DNA of 31,963 bases, from positions 1 to 31,963 of the forward strand of contig NZXU01000048.1 in NCBI GenBank assembly GCA_002698425.1, in the 5' to 3' direction. The notes under the pieces were generated by a model. That model made no database searches. It was not told where the DNA came from and saw only the letters and a program-made list of their open reading frames with translations. Positions within the stretch are counted from its first letter, which is position 1; every line of letters begins with the position of its first letter. This stretch comes from Ahrensia sp. Lineage in GTDB: Bacteria > Pseudomonadota > Alphaproteobacteria > Rhizobiales > Rhizobiaceae. Below are positions 26,045 through 31,963 of this stretch, piece after piece. The position numbers and the translations under genes are program-made.

Positions 26045-26962
26045 ATGAAATTCCTGCGCCGCAGAACCGCCGACAGCAGCCCCGACGTCACGGTTATCCT
26101 GACAATCTACAATAACGAAAAATACATCGAACAGGCGGTCAGGTCGCTCAGGAAGCAATCCTTCCGAAGCTTCGAGGTGCTTTGCATAGAAGACTGCTCG
26201 ACGGACCGGAGCTACGACAGGCTGCAGGCCGCGATATCCGGTGATCCACGCTTCCGTATCATCCGGCACGAAGCGAACAAGGGCGTCGCTGCGGCCTGGA
26301 ATACGGGCATCGAGCAGGCGACAGGATCCTACCTGGTCTGCCTGGACGGAGATGACTTCATCGATCGCGACGCGATCCGCATCCTTTACAGGGAAATTAC
26401 CTCGGGCGATTTCGACATCGTGGCGTGCGGTTTTCGGATATGCGCGGAAACGGGAAAGAAGATCGCCACGAAGAGGTTCGGAAACGAAACCGTCGTCCTG
26501 GATCACGGATCTTTTCGGAACTATTTCGGGCTGATCAAGTCGAGTTTCTGGGGCAAGATCTGGAGAAAGAGCCTCTTCATTGACAATGATATCAGGTTCC
26601 CGTCCGGCCTCTATTATCAGGATCTTGCGACAACGCCCCGCGTGTTATCATTCGCGAAGCGCATCAGAATAATCGAGAACGCCCTGTATAATTACAGACA
26701 GCATCCGCATTCCACCACGAATTCGATGAGCGAAAAGCACATCGATGACTATTTTAAGGTTTTCGGAATTTTAAAAGCCCACTTTACAGAAATGGCGCAA
26801 TTCGACCTCATAGCTGATGAGTTTGAAAAAATGGTATCGGATAATTTGAAATATCATATCGATAATATTAAAAATTCGAGCGGAGAAAATTCACCAGCAC
26901 TAAATTTATATATTGAAAATATTACAACGAAGCAGAAAAATTTCTACAAGGAGATAAAATAA
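26045..26962 (+). CDS. Glycosyltransferase family 2
   Basis: This 305-residue GT-A fold enzyme belongs to family GT2. DVTVILTIYNNEKYIEQAV at 14-32 opens the fold, EDCSTD (49-54) and DGDD (101-104, the DxD metal site) bind the nucleotide sugar, and NKGVAAAWNTGIEQA is the conserved connecting motif. SSFWGKIWRKSLF and YYQDLATTPRVL resemble capsule and LPS transferases. The last 80 codons are strikingly AT-rich (many AAA, AAT, ATA), unlike the chromosome around them, a sign of foreign origin. No transmembrane segment is evident. Confidence 0.9.
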   Translation: MKFLRRRTADSSPDVTVILTIYNNEKYIEQAVRSLRKQSFRSFEVLCIEDCSTDRSYDRLQAAISGDPRFRIIRHEANKGVAAAWNTGIEQATGSYLVCLDGDDFIDRDAIRILYREITSGDFDIVACGFRICAETGKKIATKRFGNETVVLDHGSFRNYFGLIKSSFWGKIWRKSLFIDNDIRFPSGLYYQDLATTPRVLSFAKRIRIIENALYNYRQHPHSTTNSMSEKHIDDYFKVFGILKAHFTEMAQFDLIADEFEKMVSDNLKYHIDNIKNSSGENSPALNLYIENITTKQKNFYKEIK

Positions 26963-27136
26963 TTTCAAATTGACAATTCTGCTTTTTTTGCGATCTCCAG
27001 CATTTATTATTCGAAATTTGTCGCAGTTGCCATTCTTTCGGCAGGAAGCCGCCCGAAGAAGTTGATAGCCGCGCCAGGCCATGGCAATAAATCAGAACTT
27101 ACTATGCCAAGAATTTGTGCGATCGACGGGAAGTTC

Positions 27137-28120
27137 ATGCGAAACATCAAGGGGGCCATCGTTCAAGCGAAATGCGACATCGTATTTTCCATTTTGTCAT
27201 TCTATATTTTTACCCGCTATCGAAAAGTCTATAAAAGACATTGCAAAAAGAGCGAGAGGCGCGCAAATGCCATCTTTCCCAAAGTATATTACGACAAAAT
27301 TCTTTGGCGAAAACTTTTTGATCACGAGCCTATATTTGTCGAGATGACCGACAAGTTGACCGCGAGGAAAATAGCGCTCGACCGCGCGCCGCAGGTCAAA
27401 GTGACGGATATTTTATGGGAAGGCGAAAGCATCGATGAGTTTCCGATCGATGAGATCGAAAAGCCCTGCATCGTGAAATTCAACACCGGCAGCGGCTGGT
27501 ATTTCATTGTCAACGACGCGACCCCCGAAACAAAAAGCAGACTGACCGAGACCATGCACGGATTTGCACGACAGCGCTATTTCGACCCCGAATCCGGCGA
27601 ATGGTCATATCTCAGAATAGAAAACCGGCTTTTTGCCGAACGTTTGCTACTCGACGAGGAAGGCAGATCGCCCGATGACTACAAGATGTTCTTTTCCAAC
27701 GGAGAACTCTCCCAGATAAGGGTAATCCATGACCGTTGGGAAAATCCCGCGCTTCTACAATACCACTCTGACCTGCGTCCTATCGAGATCGAGGAAAAAG
27801 GCTGGCATCGCAATTACGAGCCACGCGACTGGGACATGATCGACAGAATCCTGGAAGTTGGGCGCCAACTAGCCGGCGACATGGATTTCGTTCGCATAGA
27901 TGTCTTTGTTCACAATCGTGAAATCTACTTCAGTGAATTCACCCTTTACCCGAGTTCGGGCTCGAAACGTTCCATTGAGATCGATCCATTGAGGGGCGAA
28001 AAATGGGACATCCGGAAATCATATTTCTTCCGGGGCAAGCTATCGTTGTTCAAACGTATTTATCTAAGCTGCCTCAACCACGTTTATCGCGATTCGATCT
28101 CTGAAATCCCTCTGAAATAA
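27137..28120 (+). CDS. TupA-like ATP-grasp protein
   Basis: This 327-residue protein belongs to the TupA-like ATP-grasp group, found in glycan clusters and named after a Bacillus protein of teichuronopeptide synthesis. EMTDKLTARKIALDR matches the group's DKY/R-type motif, followed by CIVKFNTGSGWYFIVND (ATP loop). MDFVRIDVFVHNREIYFSEFTLYPSSG carries the C-terminal metal-binding Asp/Glu residues. The expected role is joining an amino acid or amine to a uronic-acid-containing glycan. ATG 27137 has GGGAAG upstream; ATG 27104 and TTG 27062 are in-frame alternatives. Codon use is AT-richer than in flanking core genes. Confidence 0.8.
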   Translation: MRNIKGAIVQAKCDIVFSILSFYIFTRYRKVYKRHCKKSERRANAIFPKVYYDKILWRKLFDHEPIFVEMTDKLTARKIALDRAPQVKVTDILWEGESIDEFPIDEIEKPCIVKFNTGSGWYFIVNDATPETKSRLTETMHGFARQRYFDPESGEWSYLRIENRLFAERLLLDEEGRSPDDYKMFFSNGELSQIRVIHDRWENPALLQYHSDLRPIEIEEKGWHRNYEPRDWDMIDRILEVGRQLAGDMDFVRIDVFVHNREIYFSEFTLYPSSGSKRSIEIDPLRGEKWDIRKSYFFRGKLSLFKRIYLSCLNHVYRDSISEIPLK

Positions 28121-28158
28121 AGGACCTAAGCTATCGCTTGAGGCCTCAATGCAGCGGA

Positions 28159-28857
28159 TTACGCGCCATATCCAAAGCGCGCGAAATCCTTTTCATATAG
28201 TCGCTTCAATCTGGCCTCGGTTCGCGTGCTCATTTCTGGCACGGACGGTTCGGTCGAGTTCATTTTCGCAAGCGGGCCAACCTCGACCCCGCTCCTCTTC
28301 GTGATCTCTGCGGACAACTCCGGCCACACATTATCCAGATCTTCAAACCGATAGACCCTGATGGGCAACTCCCGAACGTGATGAAGAAGCATGGATTGCG
28401 GCATCACGTGTTCATCGAGAGTGATTGTCGGCCACAGCGAAATGATGTGTACAAATCGATCGAAGCTGTCCCCGGGCCTCAGGGCATGCAGCTTCATCCA
28501 TGATGTAATCTTCTCTTCGCTGCGCATCTTGTCTCGCCAAGCCGACTGGATGCGGTCCACGGGATGACGAACAACGGTGAAAACCAGCCAGTCACCATCG
28601 AGTTCGTTTGCGATTTCGTCAAACCGCCTCACCTCAAATCCCGGGAATGAATGGATTCCAGGTGCGGACTGCGAGGATGTCTCGGTAAGGGGGCGAAGGG
28701 CATATTTTATCGAGGAGCAGGCAGCCTTCGGGATCGGGATGTACGCAATCTTGTGCTTGCGAAAAACGAGCGTGCGCGTTTCCCGCAGGTCCGGCCCCAG
28801 CCGCAGCCAGGAATACAGATGGGTTCTCCCCAGCCTTACGATTTCCCTGGGCTGCAC
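28159..28857 (-). CDS. Sulfotransferase, family 2 domain
   Basis: This 232-residue protein is a PAPS-dependent sulfotransferase of the Sulfotransfer_2 type, which modifies carbohydrates. The 5'-phosphosulfate loop PIPKAACSSIK lies at 41-51, and the 3'-phosphate motif VVRHPVDRIQSAWRDK at 95-110. These proteins transfer sulfate to hydroxyl or amino groups of sugars. Its position beside three glycosyltransferases and a TupA-like gene suggests sulfation of a surface glycan. It faces the TupA gene across 38 bp and lies 59 bp downstream of pdxH on the same strand. No PAPS-synthesis genes are in the window. Confidence 0.88.
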   Translation of the reverse strand: MQPREIVRLGRTHLYSWLRLGPDLRETRTLVFRKHKIAYIPIPKAACSSIKYALRPLTETSSQSAPGIHSFPGFEVRRFDEIANELDGDWLVFTVVRHPVDRIQSAWRDKMRSEEKITSWMKLHALRPGDSFDRFVHIISLWPTITLDEHVMPQSMLLHHVRELPIRVYRFEDLDNVWPELSAEITKRSGVEVGPLAKMNSTEPSVPEMSTRTEARLKRLYEKDFARFGYGA

Positions 28858-28916
28858 GCGTATTTTTCCTCAGCTCTCCCGCAAGCCGCGATTTCCTCGC
28901 CCGTTTTCCAGGGCGG

Positions 28917-29537
28917 TCAGGGATAAAACCGCGTCTTCGTCCATGCCTCGCCCTCTTCCGCGCGGCGGAAGATGATGCGGTCATGCAGGCGAAAGGCGCC
29001 GTCCTTCCAGAACTCGATATAGACCGGCGCAATGCGGAAACCCGACCAGTAGGGCGGCCGGGGAATCTCGCCGACCGGATATTTCGCCGTGTATCTCGCC
29101 ACTTCCTTTTCCAGCGCGAAACGGCTTTCGAGCGGCCGCGACTGCTTCGATGCCCATGCGCCGATGCGGCTTCCGCGGGCGCGCGAAGCGTAATAGTCGT
29201 CGGCCTCGGCGTCGCTGACGATCGAGACCGGTCCCCTCACCCGCACCTGCCGGCGCAACGATTTCCAGTGGAAGCACATCGCCGCCTTTTTCGTGGCGAG
29301 GATCTCGGTCCCCTTCTGGCTTTCGAAATTCGTGTAGAAGACGAACCCGCGTTCATCGAATTCCTTCAACAGCACCATGCGCACATTGGGCAGGCCGTCC
29401 TCGTCCACCGTCGCCAGCGACAGCGCGGTCGGATCGTTGATCTCGGATTTCTCCGCCTCGCCCAGCCAGTCCGCGAACAAAGCGAACGGATCCTCGCGGG
29501 TGGTGAAGTCAGTATTTGTTAACTCTGCCGGCGTCAT
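28917..29537 (-). CDS. pdxH: Pyridoxamine 5'-phosphate oxidase
   Basis: This is a 206-residue FMN enzyme that oxidises pyridoxine or pyridoxamine 5'-phosphate to pyridoxal 5'-phosphate, the last step of vitamin B6 synthesis and salvage. Conserved blocks are [47 protein letters not shown] (FMN contacts), and the C-terminal [11 protein letters not shown] ending TRFYP. An open frame continues far upstream, but family proteins begin close to [21 protein letters not shown] 29537 also has GGACAGG as binding site. It diverges from the lipoprotein gene across a short region. Confidence 0.96.
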   Translation of the reverse strand: MTPAELTNTDFTTREDPFALFADWLGEAEKSEINDPTALSLATVDEDGLPNVRMVLLKEFDERGFVFYTNFESQKGTEILATKKAAMCFHWKSLRRQVRVRGPVSIVSDAEADDYYASRARGSRIGAWASKQSRPLESRFALEKEVARYTAKYPVGEIPRPPYWSGFRIAPVYIEFWKDGAFRLHDRIIFRRAEEGEAWTKTRFYP

Positions 29538-29588
29538 AATCCTGTCCGGGAAATGCGGCATCTGCCGCGTATGGGCGATGGTCGTTTG

Positions 29589-30083
29589 ATGCGTTTCGAG
29601 TTGCACACAATTGGAGGTTTCGCGCAAGCGTTCAAGGCCGCTGCCTTGTTTGCCGCCGTCGCGACGCTTGCCGGGTGCAGCATGACGGGCCGCGGCCTCG
29701 ACGAAACCGCCGTCGGCGCGATCGCCATTGTCGACGCCGACGCGCCGCTTGCCAGCGACCCGTTCCGGCCCGCCGAAGACGCCGAGGGCGCGGCGCGCGA
29801 CCGGCTTCTCGACGAGGACACGATCCGCAACGCCGTCACCTCCGCCAATCTGAACGAGCAGGGCGACGACGTCCAATGGGCCAACCAGTCGACCGGCTCG
29901 AAGGGCACGATTACCGGCATCCGGCAACGCAAGGTGTCCGGCCAGGTTTGCCGCAGCTTCGACGCCACGCGCGAATCCTATGACGGCGTCACGCTTTACC
30001 GGGGCGATCTCTGTCTCGACCGCCGCACCGGATGGTGGACGCGCATGCTGGCGCCGGCCGGTTCGAGCGAGAATGCCGGCTAA
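29589..30083 (+). CDS. RT0821/Lpp0805-type surface lipoprotein
   Basis: This 164-residue protein has an N-terminal hydrophobic signal and a lipobox LAGC with the modified cysteine at residue 30, so it is likely an outer-membrane lipoprotein. The C-terminal part, with [15 protein letters not shown] and [26 protein letters not shown], resembles the alphaproteobacterial RT0821/Lpp0805 surface-protein family. That family's function is unknown and it is related to 17-kDa antigen-type proteins. ATG 29589 was chosen over ATG 29553 and 29571 because it gives a compact signal peptide; ribosome-site support is weak for all three. It lies 99 bp before the DnaJ-like gene. Confidence 0.85.
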   Translation: MRFELHTIGGFAQAFKAAALFAAVATLAGCSMTGRGLDETAVGAIAIVDADAPLASDPFRPAEDAEGAARDRLLDEDTIRNAVTSANLNEQGDDVQWANQSTGSKGTITGIRQRKVSGQVCRSFDATRESYDGVTLYRGDLCLDRRTGWWTRMLAPAGSSENAG

Positions 30084-30182
30084 GCCGCCCGAAAAGCTAA
30101 CAAATCGGCGGTCACATCTGGAATCTCCGATACTTCATCGCCATATCTTCGGTAACTTCAGTTGTAACAGCGCAAGAGTGCC

Positions 30183-31148
30183 ATGAGAGACCCGTATGCA
30201 GTGCTCGGCGTCGCCAAGACGGCCAGCGCTTCCGAAATAAAATCCGCGTTCCGGAAACTCGCCAAGAAGTACCACCCGGACGCCAACAAGGACGACCCGA
30301 AGGCGCAGGAGCGCTTCTCGGAGATTTCGAGCGCCTACGAGATCGTCGGCGACGAGACCAAACGCAAGCAGTTCGACCGCGGCGAGATCGACGCCGAAGG
30401 GCGCGAGACCTTCCATGGCTTCCGTGGCGGCGGCAATGCTCACACCGCCTATGACGGTTTCGCCGCGCGCGGCGGCCAGGGCGGTTTCGAGTTCCGGGGC
30501 AGCAATCAGGGCGCGGCAGAGGACATCCTTTCCGAGCTGTTCGGCTCGGCATTCGGCGGAGGCGGCGGGCGCCGCTCCGCCGGTCCGTTCGCCTCCGGTT
30601 TCGCCGGGGCTGGCGGCGCCGGTCCGCGCCAGGCCAAGGCGCAGCCGCCGAAGGGCAAGGATATCGAGGCCGATCTTTCCGTGACGGTCGCCGACCTGAT
30701 GGGCGACCGCAAGGCGCGGCTGACGCTGCCCGACGGGCGGGCGGTCGCGGTCTCCATCCCGGCGGGCGCGGTCGAGGGACAGGTCATCCGGCTGAAGGGC
30801 CAGGGGCTCGCCGGTCCGGCCGGCCATCGCGGCGACGTTCTGGCGAAGATCCGCTTCCGCGAAGCCGACGGCATGCGCGTCGACGGCGCCAATATCGTCA
30901 TGGATGTGGACGTTCCGCTGGAAACCGCGATCGTCGGCGGCAAACTGCCCCTGACGACGCCCGACGGCAAGAAGGTCGCGCTGACGGTCCCGGCATGGAC
31001 CTCGTCGGGCCAGACATTGCGCCTCAAGGGCAAGGGCCTGCCGGGCGCGAAATCGGGCCATGGCGACCTTCTGGCGGTGCTGCAGATTCAGCTCCCGGAT
31101 GAAAATCGCGAGGCGCTGGAAGCACTTTTCCGCAAGACCGAGGTCTGA
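30183..31148 (+). CDS. DnaJ-like co-chaperone (CbpA type, no zinc finger)
   Basis: This 321-residue J-domain protein stimulates DnaK-type Hsp70 ATPase activity. The J domain occupies residues 1-65 with the essential HPD at 31-33 ([11 protein letters not shown]). A Gly/Phe-rich linker follows (about 80-150, including [13 protein letters not shown]). The C-terminal substrate-binding domains occupy about 160-315 ([15 protein letters not shown], then [18 protein letters not shown]). The cysteine-rich zinc domain of classical DnaJ is absent, so this is a type II (CbpA-like) protein and not the main DnaJ. It precedes fabI by 101 bp on the same strand. Confidence 0.94.
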   Translation: MRDPYAVLGVAKTASASEIKSAFRKLAKKYHPDANKDDPKAQERFSEISSAYEIVGDETKRKQFDRGEIDAEGRETFHGFRGGGNAHTAYDGFAARGGQGGFEFRGSNQGAAEDILSELFGSAFGGGGGRRSAGPFASGFAGAGGAGPRQAKAQPPKGKDIEADLSVTVADLMGDRKARLTLPDGRAVAVSIPAGAVEGQVIRLKGQGLAGPAGHRGDVLAKIRFREADGMRVDGANIVMDVDVPLETAIVGGKLPLTTPDGKKVALTVPAWTSSGQTLRLKGKGLPGAKSGHGDLLAVLQIQLPDENREALEALFRKTEV

Positions 31149-31249
31149 CCTCCCGCTTGTGCGCGTCAACGCCTTCTAGCTTGATGGACTGAAAATGCTG
31201 TGCGATATGCTCGCCCGATAAAGACAAGACTCTTTGCGGGATGACAATC

Positions 31250-31963
31250 ATGACCACAGGTTCGGGCCTCATGAAAGGCAAGCGGGGCCTCATCATTGGC
31301 CTTGCGAATAACAAGTCGATCGCCTGGGGCATCGCGAAATCCTGCGCCGAACAGGGCGCCGAGTTGGCCTTCACCTATCAGGGCGACGCCCTGAAGAAGC
31401 GTGTCGAGCCGCTCGCCGCCGAACTGAACGCCATCGTCTGCGGCCATCTCGACGTCACCGAGCCGGACACGATCGAGGCGGCTTTCGCGCATCTGGAAAA
31501 GACCTGGGGCCGGCTCGATTTCGTCGTGCACGCCGTCGCCTTCTCCAACAAGGACGAACTCACCGGCCGCTATGTCGACACGACGCGCGAAAATTTCGGC
31601 CGGACGATGGACATCTCGGTCTTTTCGCTGACCTCGGTAGCCAAGCGCGCCGAACCGCTGATGTCGAATGGCGGCTCGATCCTGACGCTGACCTATTACG
31701 GCGCCGAGAAGGTTATGCCGCACTACAATGTCATGGGCGTCGCCAAGGCCGCGCTTGAGGCGAGCGTACGCTACCTGGCGGTCGATCTCGGAAAGAACGG
31801 CATCCGCGTCAACGCGCTGTCGGCCGGCCCGATCAAGACGCTGGCCGCGTCCGGGGTCGGCGATTTCCGCTATATCCTGCGATGGAACGAGTACAACTCG
31901 CCGATGCGCAAGACCGTGACGATCGAGGATGTCGGCGATTCCGCGCTTTATCTCCTGTCAGAC
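31250..31963 (+). CDS. fabI: Enoyl-ACP reductase FabI, 5' part (cut by window end)
   Basis: This is an NADH-dependent enoyl-[acyl-carrier-protein] reductase of fatty-acid elongation; 238 codons are present and the frame is still open at the window edge. MKGKRGLIIGLANNKSIAWG is the nucleotide-binding start. The active-site pattern Y-x6-K is visible in YNVMGVAKAAL, preceded by LTLTYYGAEKVMP; YYGAEKVMP is typical of FabI rather than FabG. NALSAGPIKTLAASG follows. ATG 31250 has GGGATGA upstream; ATG 31241 and 31271 are in-frame alternatives. About 270 residues are expected, so only a short C-terminal piece is missing. Confidence 0.94.
   Translation, partial: MTTGSGLMKGKRGLIIGLANNKSIAWGIAKSCAEQGAELAFTYQGDALKKRVEPLAAELNAIVCGHLDVTEPDTIEAAFAHLEKTWGRLDFVVHAVAFSNKDELTGRYVDTTRENFGRTMDISVFSLTSVAKRAEPLMSNGGSILTLTYYGAEKVMPHYNVMGVAKAALEASVRYLAVDLGKNGIRVNALSAGPIKTLAASGVGDFRYILRWNEYNSPMRKTVTIEDVGDSALYLLSD

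Overview
The window is a high-GC alphaproteobacterial chromosome segment. It most likely comes from the order Hyphomicrobiales (Rhizobiaceae/Aurantimonadaceae relatives). The evidence is the strong G/C third-position bias, the rhizobial-looking pdxH / RT0821-type lipoprotein / DnaJ-like / fabI neighbourhood, the GC-rich palindromic intergenic repeats and the tRNA-Glu(CTC). The genus cannot be fixed from the sequence alone. I see no phage, transposase, CRISPR array or rRNA.

Layout. (1) 1-707: a gene-free mosaic of palindromic repeats built from two related modules. A DUF302 protein and tRNA-Glu follow. (2) 1347-11320: a catabolic cluster. A HutC-type GntR regulator is transcribed leftward. Rightward come an aldo/keto reductase (with its own terminator), a PfkB kinase, a LOG-like protein (TIGR00725 type), a complete BMP-type ABC importer (binding protein, double ATPase, two permeases) and a Rieske oxygenase. 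A near-palindromic motif with similar -10-like elements precedes both the aldo/keto reductase and the PfkB gene. (3) 11347-15414: a leftward GMC dehydrogenase, then a universal stress protein and a BCCT transporter ending in a strong terminator. (4) 15457-19198, leftward: an arylamine N-acetyltransferase, an LLM flavin oxidoreductase, a 73-aa acidic protein and a PGM1-related ATP-grasp ligase. (5) 19353-21752: an ABC-2 exporter pair (YadG/YadH-like) and a sirtuin deacylase, facing a large chemoreceptor. (6) 24374-28857: a visibly AT-richer surface-glycan island with two divergent GT25 genes, a GT2, a TupA-like ATP-grasp and a sulfotransferase. (7) 28917-end: pdxH, an RT0821-type lipoprotein, a DnaJ-like chaperone and the 5' part of fabI.

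The most interesting unit is region 2. My reading is that it imports and dismantles a modified nucleoside. The BMP importer would bring the nucleoside in, the PfkB kinase would make the 5'-monophosphate, and the LOG-like protein would release base and ribose 5-phosphate. The Rieske oxygenase, which resembles N- and O-demethylases, would oxidise or demethylate the base. This is inference from family roles and gene order; the substrate cannot be read from DNA. Second in interest are the ATP-grasp plus small acidic protein pair (15457-17219) and the sulfotransferase/TupA glycan island.
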